From contig JAIUPO010000034.1 in assembly GCA_020160805.1 (NCBI GenBank), positions 1-33,622 of the forward strand: DNA of 33,622 bases, given 5' to 3'. Source of the stretch: Actinomycetota bacterium (lineage in GTDB: Bacteria > Actinomycetota > Actinomycetes > Actinomycetales > Dermatophilaceae). The position numbers and the translations under genes are program-made. This document shows, piece by piece, positions 1-7,363 of the stretch. Under the pieces are notes generated by a model that worked only from the letters and a program-made list of their open reading frames with translations, was not told the origin of the DNA and did not search any database. Every line of letters starts with the position of its first letter. The stretch's first letter is position 1.

Positions 1-2
1 CC

Positions 3-101
3 TTCGAAGCACCGTCCTGCGGTAACCAACCCGCGCATATCAGACTGACAGCGCCGTCGACAGACACGCCGACCCCCCGGACCCAGCCCGAGAACGAATA
101 G
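3..101 (+). CDS. C-terminal end of an unidentified gene (partial)
   Basis: Frame 3 is open from the window edge to a TAG at 99-101, while the other two forward frames hit stops within 50 bases. The translated tail ends in ...TPRTQPENE, a Pro/Thr-rich hydrophilic C-terminus, and most codons end in G or C, as expected for a real gene here. The stop codon abuts a strong hairpin (101-133) that would suit a terminator. No family can be recognised from 32 residues. It may be only a chance open frame. Confidence 0.35.
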   Translation, partial: FEAPSCGNQPAHIRLTAPSTDTPTPRTQPENE

Positions 102-133
102 AGCGCCGCCGAGCAGCCAGCCCGGCGGCGCTC
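101..133. terminator. Hairpin between convergent genes, probable bidirectional terminator
   Basis: GAGCGCCGCCG (101-111) pairs perfectly with CGGCGGCGCTC (123-133) around an 11-nt loop. It lies right behind the stop of the partial gene on the left and 75 bases downstream of the metallopeptidase stop on the minus strand. On the minus strand the stem is followed by TATTCGTTCT, a weak T-rich tail. The rest of 134-207 shows nothing recognisable. Confidence 0.55.
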
Positions 134-207
134 ACCCCTGCCCCTTGACAAACACACCCCCCATATCAGCAGAGGCTTCGTGGGAGCCCGGCGGGCCGAC
201 GCGTCAC

Positions 208-1125
208 TCAGAGCTTGTCGACGGTCTGGGTGTTGGGGTCGTTGACGCTGAAGGTGTTGCACTTGTTGATGTCGGAGGCCTTCATGCCCTGGATGAACCA
301 GCGCTGACGGGCCTCGGACGAGCCGTGCGTCCAGTTCTCGGGCGTCACGCGGCCCTGGGTCTTGGCCTGGATGTTGTCGTCACCGACGGACTCAGCAGCC
401 GACAGGGCGTCGCGAATGTCGGTCTCGGTCAGCGGCTTCAGGAAGGTGTTACCCTGCGCGTCCTTGGTGGTGGAGGCGTGCTGCGCCCACATGCCGCCGA
501 AGCAGTCCGCCATCAACTCGATGCGCACGGCACCGGAGTCCTCGCCCTTCGGGTCCTGCTGGGCGCGGCCGAGCAAGCCGAGGACGTTCTGGATGTGGTG
601 GCCGTATTCGTGCGCGACGACATACTCCTGAGCGAGCGGGCCCGTTGAGGAGCCGAACTGCTGCTCGAGGATGTCAAAGAAGCTCGCGTCGATGTAGATC
701 GACTCATCGAGCGGGCAGTAGAACGGCCCGACCTGGTTTGAGGCGGTGCCACACGCCGACTGGGTGGCCTGGGTGTAGATGATGGTCTTCGGCTCGCGGA
801 ACTGTTTGCCGTAGCGGGGCAATTCCTCCGACCAGAAGGCTTCGGCCGAGTTGACGGTGCCGACGATGCGGCACTCGACATATTTGTTGGCGTCCGCGCC
901 GGTCTTGCACTGTTCCTTGATCGCGCTGGAGTTGACGTCTTGCGCCCCGGTGTCCTGGGTGGTCCCGCCCGGGAGTTGGCTCGGATCGCCGCCGAGCAGC
1001 ATCGTCAAGATCGCGATGATCAGGCCGAGGATGCCACCGCCGACGACCATGCCGCCGCGGCCACCGCCGCCCCCGCCACCGCCGACCGAGGAGGTGTCCA
1101 GTTGGACGTTCTCGTTGAAACTCAT
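208..1125 (-). CDS. Neutral zinc metallopeptidase, YpfJ-like
   Basis: This is a 305-residue predicted membrane-anchored zinc peptidase of the YpfJ/neutral zinc metallopeptidase family, whose substrate is unknown. The N-terminus (MSFNENVQLDTSSVGGGG) has a Gly-rich stretch, then one hydrophobic segment at about residues 32-52. The zinc-binding helix is HEYGHH at 172-177, the HExxH motif of gluzincin-like peptidases. The region around 130-150 carries the family-like CGTAS...GPFYCPLDESIYID block. I chose the ATG at 1125 because AAAGGTC lies just upstream of it; a longer frame from 1167 adds 14 residues unlike the family. A TAGTCT hexamer at 1182-1187 (minus) could be its -10, giving a leader of about 50 nt. 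It is divergent from the ABC-F gene. Confidence 0.88.
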   Translation of the reverse strand: MSFNENVQLDTSSVGGGGGGGGRGGMVVGGGILGLIIAILTMLLGGDPSQLPGGTTQDTGAQDVNSSAIKEQCKTGADANKYVECRIVGTVNSAEAFWSEELPRYGKQFREPKTIIYTQATQSACGTASNQVGPFYCPLDESIYIDASFFDILEQQFGSSTGPLAQEYVVAHEYGHHIQNVLGLLGRAQQDPKGEDSGAVRIELMADCFGGMWAQHASTTKDAQGNTFLKPLTETDIRDALSAAESVGDDNIQAKTQGRVTPENWTHGSSEARQRWFIQGMKASDINKCNTFSVNDPNTQTVDKL

Positions 1126-1281
1126 GCAGGGTGACCTTTCGCGGCCCGGGAGCCGGTTCGGCCCCATGGTGATGGCGCTCTAGACTAACTGGCTGGGTGC
1201 TCAGCGTGTTCCCTGACGCACCCCAATCGACCCCGTTTGTTATGCGGCGCGCCCGCGTGCCCGCCGCCCGAGGAGTATGCC

Positions 1282-2880
1282 GTGATCGCCGTCAGCGAGC
1301 TTGAGCTGCGCGTCGGCTCCCGACTCCTGTTGGACGAGGCGACCTTCCGCATCAATCCTGGTGACCGGGTCGGCCTCGTGGGGCGCAATGGCGCCGGCAA
1401 GACGACGCTGTCCAAGGTGCTGGCGGGGGAGTCCCTGCCGGCCGCCGGGACCTTCACGTCGTCTGGGTCTGTTGGCTACCTGCCGCAGGATCCGCGGACA
1501 GGCGATCTGACGGTCACCGGGCGGGACCGCATACTTTCCGCCCGCGGGCTCGACGCCATCGTGCGCGATCTGCGCAAGGCCGAGTTCGCGATGGCGGCCG
1601 CCACCGAGGAGGCACGGGAGAAGGCGATGCGCCGCTACTCCCGCCTGGATGCTGAGTTCACCGCTGCCGGTGGGTATGCCGCGGAGTCCGAGGCCGCGTC
1701 CATCGCGGCTGCACTTGGGCTCTCGGAGCAGCAACTCGATCAGGAAATCGGGACGCTGTCCGGTGGCCAGCGGCGCCGAATCGAGTTGGCGCGCATTCTC
1801 TTTTCCGGTGCCTCGACTCTGCTGCTGGATGAGCCGACAAACCACCTGGATGCCGATTCCATCATCTGGCTGCGCGACTATCTCAAGGGTTATCCCGGCG
1901 GACTGGTCGTCATTTCGCACGATGTCGACCTGCTGCAGGTCGTCGTCAATCGGGTCTTTCACCTCGATGCGAATCGGGCGGTTATCGACATCTATAACGT
2001 CGGGTGGAAGGCCTACCTCGAGCAGCGCGAGACCGACGAGAAGCGGCGCAAGCGTGAGTACGCGAACGCGCAGAAGAAGGCGTCTGCTCTGTTGGAGCAG
2101 GCCGAGAAGATGCGCGCGAAGGCGACCAAGGCCACTGCGGCCCAGAACATGATCCGGCGCGCTGAGCGCATGCTCGCCGGGGTCGAGGGGGAGCGGACGC
2201 ACGACCGCGTCGCGAAACTGCGTTTCCCCGAACCGTCGCCGTGCGGTCGCACGCCATTACGCGCCTCGGGGCTCTCACGGTCATATGGCTCAACGGAGGT
2301 CTTCACCGATGTCGACCTGGCCATCGACCGCGGGTCGAAGGTCGTCGTCCTCGGGCTCAATGGCGCAGGAAAGACGACCCTCCTGCGGATTCTGGCCGGC
2401 ATCGACGAGCCAGACACCGGCCAGGTCGAGCCCGGGCATGGGCTGAAGATCGGCTACTACGCGCAGGAGCATGAGAACCTCGACCTCTCGCGCACCGTGC
2501 TCGCCAATATGAAGTCCGCCGCCCCTGACCTCGGCGAGACCGAGGTCCGCAAGGTGCTGGGCTCGTTCCTCTTCGTCGGCGATGACGTCGAGAAGCCGGC
2601 TCGCGTATTGTCGGGCGGCGAGAAGACGCGCTTGTCGCTGGCTCTGCTTGTCGTGTCATCCGCGAATGTGCTGCTACTGGACGAGCCAACGAACAACCTC
2701 GACCCGGCCTCCCGCGAAGAGATCCTGGGGGCGTTGTCGACCTACAAGGGCGCCGTCGTCCTGGTCACCCACGACGAAGGCGCCGTTGTCGCCCTCTCGC
2801 CCGAGCGCATCCTGCTCCTCCCCGATGGCGTCGAGGACCTCTACGGCCCCGACTACCTCGACCTCATCGCCCTGGCGTGA
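1282..2880 (+). CDS. ABC-F family ATPase (ribosome-associated)
   Basis: This 532-residue protein has two soluble ABC ATPase domains and no membrane segment, the layout of ABC-F proteins, which act on the ribosome as translation factors or antibiotic-protection factors rather than as transporters. Domain 1 has Walker A GRNGAGKTT (34-42), signature LSGGQRRR and Walker B LLLDEPTNHLD. A charged, coiled-coil-like linker rich in Lys/Arg/Glu (about 250-310) separates it from domain 2, which has GLNGAGKTT, LSGGEKTR and LLLDEPTNNLD. The GTG at 1282 is preferred because AGGAG (1271-1275) sits 6 nt before it; a frame from 1237 adds 15 unlikely residues. Whether it is EttA-like, Uup-like or a resistance-type ABC-F cannot be settled from sequence alone. 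Confidence 0.93.
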   Translation: MIAVSELELRVGSRLLLDEATFRINPGDRVGLVGRNGAGKTTLSKVLAGESLPAAGTFTSSGSVGYLPQDPRTGDLTVTGRDRILSARGLDAIVRDLRKAEFAMAAATEEAREKAMRRYSRLDAEFTAAGGYAAESEAASIAAALGLSEQQLDQEIGTLSGGQRRRIELARILFSGASTLLLDEPTNHLDADSIIWLRDYLKGYPGGLVVISHDVDLLQVVVNRVFHLDANRAVIDIYNVGWKAYLEQRETDEKRRKREYANAQKKASALLEQAEKMRAKATKATAAQNMIRRAERMLAGVEGERTHDRVAKLRFPEPSPCGRTPLRASGLSRSYGSTEVFTDVDLAIDRGSKVVVLGLNGAGKTTLLRILAGIDEPDTGQVEPGHGLKIGYYAQEHENLDLSRTVLANMKSAAPDLGETEVRKVLGSFLFVGDDVEKPARVLSGGEKTRLSLALLVVSSANVLLLDEPTNNLDPASREEILGALSTYKGAVVLVTHDEGAVVALSPERILLLPDGVEDLYGPDYLDLIALA

Positions 2881-2986
2881 GCGCGATCACTCTAATTTCG
2901 TGGCACGGCACGTGTCCGCATAAACACCGCGGTTGATCTCAGCCTGATTTCCCAGGAGCGAGGGTAAAGCCAATCTCGCAAATCGC

Positions 2987-3012
2987 GGTTGACCAACGCT
3001 ACCTGGTCAACC
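2987..3012. promoter_or_regulatory. 9-bp palindrome, candidate autoregulatory operator of the toxin-antitoxin pair
   Basis: GGTTGACCA (2987-2995) and TGGTCAACC (3004-3012) form a perfect inverted repeat around 8 bases, ending 12 bases before the antitoxin GTG. TTGACC inside the left arm can serve as a -35 with CAGACT (3012-3017) as -10 at 17-bp spacing, so a protein bound here would block the promoter. Phd/YefM antitoxins are known to repress their own operons by binding palindromes. A further CGCGGTTGA copy lies at 2928-2936, repeating 2984-2992. Confidence 0.6.
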
Positions 3013-3024
3013 AGACTAGGGTGC

Positions 3025-3246
3025 GTGACCACGCATACCGTCCAATCGGCCAAGACCCACCTATCTCGGTTGCTCCACGAGGTTGAGCTGGGTGGCGAGG
3101 TGACGATCTTGCGGGGTGAGGTGCCGGTGGCCCGACTGGTGCCGATAGCGGCTCCGCCTCACCGGAAGTTCGGAAATATGCAGTTCGAGGTCCCGGATGA
3201 TTTCGATGCACCATTGAGCGAAGATGAGCTGTCCGAGTGGGAGTGA
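3025..3246 (+). CDS. Phd/YefM-type antitoxin
   Basis: This is a 73-residue antitoxin of the Phd/YefM superfamily, expected to bind DNA with its N-terminal half and neutralise the PIN toxin encoded next with its C-terminal tail. The N-terminus TTHTVQSAKTHLSRLLHEVE matches the Phd fold pattern (A-K-x-x-L-S-x-L-x-x-x-V), followed by GEVTILRGEVPVARLVPI. The acidic tail (about 50-73, DDFDAPLSEDELSEWE) fits the toxin-binding segment. The GTG at 3025 gives the family-typical start; an upstream ATG at 2989 would put coding sequence through the palindrome. Its stop overlaps the toxin start. The upstream palindrome suggests self-repression. Confidence 0.85.
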   Translation: MTTHTVQSAKTHLSRLLHEVELGGEVTILRGEVPVARLVPIAAPPHRKFGNMQFEVPDDFDAPLSEDELSEWE

Positions 3247-3632
3247 ACTACCTGCTTGACACGCATGTGCTGCTCTGGCTACTCGGCGCGCCGCATCGCG
3301 TTCCGGTGGCCGTCCGTGAACACCTAGCTAACCCCAACGACACGCTCCTTGTTTCCGCGGTGTCTGCGCTGGAAATCGCGACAAAGACCCGCGTTGGCAA
3401 GCTAGATGACCTAGGCCTGGTCGCGTCGTGGCCACGTCGCATCCGGGAGATCGGGGCGACGGAGCTAGCCATAACCAGTATCCACGCCCTCACCGCGGGC
3501 TCAATGCCGTGGGCGCATCGCGATCCATTCGACAGGCTCCTCGCTGCTCAAGCCATTCACGAAGGAGCCACACTGGTCACGGCGGATCAGGCCTTCCGTG
3601 GGCTACCCGCACCGCGGACGCTGAAGTGGTGA
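3243..3632 (+). CDS. vapC: VapC-like PIN-domain ribonuclease toxin
   Basis: This 129-residue PIN-domain protein is the toxin partner of the Phd-type antitoxin; VapC toxins are Mg-dependent RNases that often cut tRNA or rRNA. The acidic active-site set is visible: Asp in NYLLDTHVLLW (residue 6), Glu in SALEIATK, Asp in DPFDRLLAAQA and Asp in TLVTADQAF. The GTG at 3243 overlaps the antitoxin stop as GTGA and yields the usual N-terminus; a GTG two codons earlier (3237) is possible. Both genes sit directly between the ABC-F gene and the sulfur operon, an insertion typical of mobile toxin-antitoxin modules. The RNA target cannot be deduced. Confidence 0.9.
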   Translation: MNYLLDTHVLLWLLGAPHRVPVAVREHLANPNDTLLVSAVSALEIATKTRVGKLDDLGLVASWPRRIREIGATELAITSIHALTAGSMPWAHRDPFDRLLAAQAIHEGATLVTADQAFRGLPAPRTLKW

Positions 3633-3664
3633 TGGCCTCAAGGACACAGGACCGTCCACATAAT

Positions 3665-3691
3665 GTCGCGTTATTGAATCCATAACGCGAC
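3665..3691. promoter_or_regulatory. 10-bp palindrome overlapping the -35 of the sulfur operon
   Basis: GTCGCGTTAT (3665-3674) and ATAACGCGAC (3682-3691) are perfect inverted arms around TGAATCC. The -35 candidate TTGAAT (3674-3679) lies in the centre, so a dimeric regulator bound here would occlude RNA polymerase. This looks like a repressor operator for sulfate assimilation; the regulator is not in the window and I cannot name it. Confidence 0.65.
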
Positions 3692-3708
3692 CGAGTATTC
3701 TTCTCGGC
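3674..3708 (+). promoter_or_regulatory. Promoter of the sulfite reductase operon, leaderless
   Basis: TTGAAT (3674-3679), a 16-bp spacer and TATTCT (3696-3701) form the best sigma70-like promoter in the window. Seven bases separate the -10 from the GTG at 3709 and no Shine-Dalgarno is present, so transcription probably starts at the start codon. Confidence 0.65.
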
Positions 3709-5379
3709 GTGACCGAGACGATCAAGCGGCCGACGCGGACGCAGCAGACGGGGGCGTGGGCGGACGGGGACCGCACGCCGCTCAACGGCAACGAAGTGCT
3801 CAAGCAGGCCGACGACGCCCTCAATGTGCGCCAGCGCATCATCGACATCTACTCCAAGCAGGGCTTCGCCAGCATCCCGGGGGATGACCTGCGAGGCCGG
3901 TTCCGGTGGATGGGGCTCTATACCCAGCGCAAGGAGGGCATCGACGGCGGCCAGACGGCGACACTGGAGCCCGAGGAGTTGGACGCCGAATACTTCATGA
4001 TGCGCGTCCGCAGCGACGGCGGCATCCTCTCCACCGAGCAACTGCGCACCATCGGCCAGATCAGCACCGACTTCGGCCGCGACACCGCGGACATCTCGGA
4101 CCGCCAGAACATCCAATTGCACTGGATCGGCATCGAGGACGTCCCGGAGATCTGGGATCGGCTGGAGCGGGTGGGACTGCATACCCTCGAAGCCTGCGGC
4201 GACGCGCCCCGCGTCATCATCGGCTCACCCGTCGCCGGCATCGCGGCGGACGAGATCGTCGACGGCACCTGGGCGATCGAGCAGATCCGCAGCAAGTACA
4301 TCGGCAGCCCCGAGTTCTCCAACCTGCCACGCAAGTTCAAGACCGCCATTTCCGGCTCGCCTGCCATGGACGTTGTCCACGAGATCAACGACGTCTCGTT
4401 CGTGGGCGTTAACCACCCCGAGTTGGGGCCGGGCTTCGACCTGTGGGTCGGCGGCGGACTCTCGGTGGCACCGATGTTCGCCAAGCGGCTCGGCGCCTTC
4501 GTCCGGCTGGAGCAGGTCCCCGACGTTTGGGCCGGCGTCATCGGCATCTTCCGCGACTATGGCTACCGCCGCCTCCGCAACCGCGCCCGCCTGAAGTTCC
4601 TCATGGCCGATATCGGCCCGGAGAAGTTCCGCGACATCCTCGAGACCGAGTACCTCGGCTACAGCCTGCCCGACGGCCCCGAGCCAGTCACCCCGCCGGA
4701 CGGCCACCGCGATCACGTCGGGGTGCACAAGCAGAAGGACGGCAAGGTCTGGATCGGCACGGCTCCGATCGCCGGCCGGGTCAGCGGCACCATCCTGCGG
4801 GAGGTCGCCGACCTCGCCGAGCGGTATGGCAGCACCCGCATCCGCCTCACGCCGCACCAAAAGTTGCTCGTCCTCGACATCGAGGAAGCCGATGCGACGG
4901 CGATCATCGAGGAGCTCGCGGCATACGACCTGATCGCGAAGCCGAGCGTTTATCGCCGAAATGTGCTGGCCTGCACCGGGATCGAGTATTGCAAGCTCGG
5001 CCTCACCGACACCAAGGACCGGGCCCGCAAGGTCGTCGTCGAATTGGAGCGCCGCCGCCCGGAGATGGACGTCCCCTTCGGCATTCACGTCAACGGTTGC
5101 CCCAACGCGTGCGCGCGCACCCAGGTCGGCGATATCGGCCTCAAGGGCATGGTCCAGCGCGACGAGAACGACGAACTTCAGGAGGTCTTCCAGGTCCATC
5201 TGGGCGGCGGCTTGGGCGTCCAGCCCTCCCTCGCCCGCAAGACCCGCGCGCTGAAGGTTGCCGCCGAAGACCTGCCCGACTACATCGACCGCGTCGCCGG
5301 CCGATATCTCGAACAGCGCTCTGCCGGTGAAAGTTTCGCGGTCTGGGCGCACCGAGCAGACGAGGAGGACTTGCGGTGA
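3709..5379 (+). CDS. sir: Ferredoxin-dependent sulfite reductase (NirA/SirA type)
   Basis: This 556-residue cytoplasmic enzyme reduces sulfite to sulfide with six electrons from ferredoxin, using siroheme and a [4Fe-4S] cluster. Cluster and siroheme ligands are C422 and C428 (CTGIEYC) plus C464 and C468 (CPNAC). Two ferrite-type repeats are present, as in the family. Tyr71 (GLYTQRKEG) and Cys163 (LEACGDAPR) occupy the positions of the Tyr-Cys crosslink reported for Mycobacterium NirA, and the length is the same within a residue or so. It heads an operon with APS reductase and siroheme genes, which argues for sulfite rather than nitrite. The start is GTG 3709, with a leaderless promoter. The CysH start overlaps its stop (GTGA). 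Confidence 0.95.
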   Translation: MTETIKRPTRTQQTGAWADGDRTPLNGNEVLKQADDALNVRQRIIDIYSKQGFASIPGDDLRGRFRWMGLYTQRKEGIDGGQTATLEPEELDAEYFMMRVRSDGGILSTEQLRTIGQISTDFGRDTADISDRQNIQLHWIGIEDVPEIWDRLERVGLHTLEACGDAPRVIIGSPVAGIAADEIVDGTWAIEQIRSKYIGSPEFSNLPRKFKTAISGSPAMDVVHEINDVSFVGVNHPELGPGFDLWVGGGLSVAPMFAKRLGAFVRLEQVPDVWAGVIGIFRDYGYRRLRNRARLKFLMADIGPEKFRDILETEYLGYSLPDGPEPVTPPDGHRDHVGVHKQKDGKVWIGTAPIAGRVSGTILREVADLAERYGSTRIRLTPHQKLLVLDIEEADATAIIEELAAYDLIAKPSVYRRNVLACTGIEYCKLGLTDTKDRARKVVVELERRRPEMDVPFGIHVNGCPNACARTQVGDIGLKGMVQRDENDELQEVFQVHLGGGLGVQPSLARKTRALKVAAEDLPDYIDRVAGRYLEQRSAGESFAVWAHRADEEDLR

Positions 5380-6098
5380 GCGCCATACCCACCGAAAACC
5401 TCACGCACGAGATCGAGACCTTTCTCACCCGGGAGCGGGAGGCCACGACCTACGAGGACAAGGTCGCTCTTGGACGCGAGGTGCTCGCCTGGGCCCACCA
5501 CACCTATGGCGATTCGCTCACCATCGCCAGCTCGATGGGCGATGAGATCCTGCTCCATCTGGCGGGCACCACGGCGCCTGGCTTCGACGTCTTCTTCCTC
5601 GACACCGGCTATCACTTCGCCGAGACCCTCGGCACGCGGGATGCGTATGAAGTGATGCTGCCGCTGCGGATCCGCACGGTCCATCCGCGCGAAAGCGTTG
5701 CGCGCCAAGACATTCGTTTTGGTGAGCGGCTCCACGCACGCAATCCAGACCTGTGCTGCCGGATGCGCAAGGTCGCGCCGCTCAACGCCGCGCTCGAGGG
5801 GTATGCCGCGTGGGTTACCGGCGTCCGCCGCGCCGACGCCGCGACCCGCACCGACGCGCAGCTCATCGAGTGGGACGCCAAGCGCTCCATGATCAAGATC
5901 AATCCAGTGGTCGGCTGGTCTCACGATGAGGTGGATCGGTATGCCGCGGAGCACGGAGTCTTCCTGAATCCGTTGCGGGAGCTGGGCTTTGCCTCGATTG
6001 GTTGCGCTCCCTGCACCCGTCCTGTGGGCGTGGGCGAGGACCCTCGAGCCGGACGGTGGGCCAATTCCGACAAGGTCGAATGCGGGTTGCACATATGA
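5376..6098 (+). CDS. cysH: Assimilatory APS reductase (phosphoadenylyl-sulfate reductase family)
   Basis: This 240-residue enzyme reduces adenylyl sulfate (APS) to sulfite with thioredoxin. The adenylyl-sulfate-binding region includes SSMGDEILLHL and FLDTGYHF. The four cysteines of the [4Fe-4S] form are present as a CC pair (C127, C128) and a CxxC pair (C210, C213). These distinguish APS reductases from cluster-less PAPS reductases. The catalytic Cys is C236 in the C-terminal ECGLH motif. The start overlaps the sulfite reductase stop by 4 nt (GTGA) and the stop overlaps the next start (ATGA), so translation is coupled. Its product is the substrate of the upstream enzyme. ATP sulfurylase (CysD/CysN) is not in the window. 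Confidence 0.95.
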   Translation: MSAIPTENLTHEIETFLTREREATTYEDKVALGREVLAWAHHTYGDSLTIASSMGDEILLHLAGTTAPGFDVFFLDTGYHFAETLGTRDAYEVMLPLRIRTVHPRESVARQDIRFGERLHARNPDLCCRMRKVAPLNAALEGYAAWVTGVRRADAATRTDAQLIEWDAKRSMIKINPVVGWSHDEVDRYAAEHGVFLNPLRELGFASIGCAPCTRPVGVGEDPRAGRWANSDKVECGLHI

Positions 6099-7363
6099 GC
6101 GCGCCGGACTATCCCATCACTCTCGATGTCACTGGTCGACGGGTGCTCGTCGTCGGGGCCGGACCGGTTGCCGAGCGTCGAGTCCGCCGGTTGCTCACGG
6201 CGGGCGCCTTGGTCGATGTCATCGCACCGCGCGCGACGGAAGGCATCACTGAACTGTCCGCGAGCGGCGAAATCGACTGGTTCGACCGCGAGTTCGATAT
6301 CGCAGATCTCGTCACGCCCAAGCGAGCCTGGTTGGTGCACACCGCCACCGGCATCTCCGGCGTGGATGACTGGGTCGGGAATGCCGCTGCGGCAGAAGCG
6401 ATCTGGTGCGTCCGCGCTGCAGACTCCGAGAAGTCCGCAGCGTGGATGCCGGCCGTCGGAGTCGGCAGGGGAGACGCCGACGGCCTCCAGGTTGCGGTGA
6501 CCGGTGGGGGAGACCCCCGCCGATCCACTGCCCTGCGGGACGCCATCCTCATCGGTATGGAGACGGGCGAGCTGCCGGTTGCCCGGGTTCGTGGCACTGC
6601 CGCCGCGACGACGCCGACGCAGGGGCGGGTTGCCCTGGTCGGCGGCGGCCCTGGCGCTGACGACCTCATCACCGTCCGGGGACGCCGCCTGCTGGCCCAG
6701 GCGGATGTCGTCGTCACCGACCGGCTGGGCGCGACGGGCCTCCTATCTCAACTGCCCGAGCGCACCAAGGTGATCAACGTCGGCAAGACGCCCCGCCACC
6801 ACCCGGTGCCACAGTTCGACATCAACGAGATCCTCGTCCGCGAAGCTAAGGAGGGCCAACTCGTCGTTCGGCTCAAAGGCGGCGATCCCTTCATTCTCGG
6901 GCGCGGCGGCGAGGAGATGCTGCACTGTGCGGCACACGGCATACCCGTCGAGGTGGTGCCCGGCGTGACCTCCGCGGTGTCGGTCCCCGCGGCCGCCGGC
7001 ATCCCCGTGACCCAGCGCGGCATCACGGCGTCCTTCGTCATGGCCTCAGCGCATGACGGGCCGGAACACGTTCTCGCAGCGGCACGTTCGGCCGCTCCGG
7101 ACGCAACCCTCGTGCTGCTGATGGGCGTCAGCCGGCTCGCGGATACCGCCACTGGCCTGATCGCCGCCGGTCGTGCCCCGCAGACCCCGGTGGCCCTGAT
7201 CGAATCCGGCTGGACGCCGCGCCAGCGCACGACGACCACGACCCTCGAACGCGCCGCCGCCGACGCCGAGGCGGCCCTGGTCCGGTCACCGGCGGTCATC
7301 GTCATCGGCGAGGTCGTCGCCGTCCGCGACGAGTTGCTCGCCCTCGGCGTCGCGAACCTGTGA
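6095..7363 (+). CDS. cysG: Siroheme synthase: precorrin-2 dehydrogenase-like domain fused to uroporphyrinogen-III methyltransferase
   Basis: This 422-residue fusion makes the tetrapyrrole needed by sulfite reductase. Residues about 1-165 form the NAD-binding CysG-B-like domain (VLVVGAGPVAERRVRRLL). Residues about 175-420 form the SUMT methyltransferase that makes precorrin-2, with GRVALVGGGPGADDLITVRG, VVRLKGGDPFILGRGGEE and a typical PGVTSA segment. In the N-terminal domain, the place where E. coli-type CysG has an A-T-D-D motif around its catalytic Asp reads ATGISGVDD, so ferrochelatase activity may be weak; a separate chelatase follows. The ATG at 6095 overlaps the cysH stop; a frame from 6002 only adds cysH-overlapping residues. 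The stop overlaps the next start (GTGA). Confidence 0.93.
   Translation: MSAPDYPITLDVTGRRVLVVGAGPVAERRVRRLLTAGALVDVIAPRATEGITELSASGEIDWFDREFDIADLVTPKRAWLVHTATGISGVDDWVGNAAAAEAIWCVRAADSEKSAAWMPAVGVGRGDADGLQVAVTGGGDPRRSTALRDAILIGMETGELPVARVRGTAAATTPTQGRVALVGGGPGADDLITVRGRRLLAQADVVVTDRLGATGLLSQLPERTKVINVGKTPRHHPVPQFDINEILVREAKEGQLVVRLKGGDPFILGRGGEEMLHCAAHGIPVEVVPGVTSAVSVPAAAGIPVTQRGITASFVMASAHDGPEHVLAAARSAAPDATLVLLMGVSRLADTATGLIAAGRAPQTPVALIESGWTPRQRTTTTTLERAAADAEAALVRSPAVIVIGEVVAVRDELLALGVANL

Noticed and set aside
145-648. Open frame on the plus strand over the metallopeptidase
   Set aside because: Antisense shadow of the HExxH protein; composition is Val/Leu/Gly-rich without motifs.
1141-1281. 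Shared regulatory site between the metallopeptidase and ABC-F genes
   Set aside because: Only weak -10-like words (AGACTA at 1182-1187, TGTTAT at 1238-1243) and no palindrome were seen.
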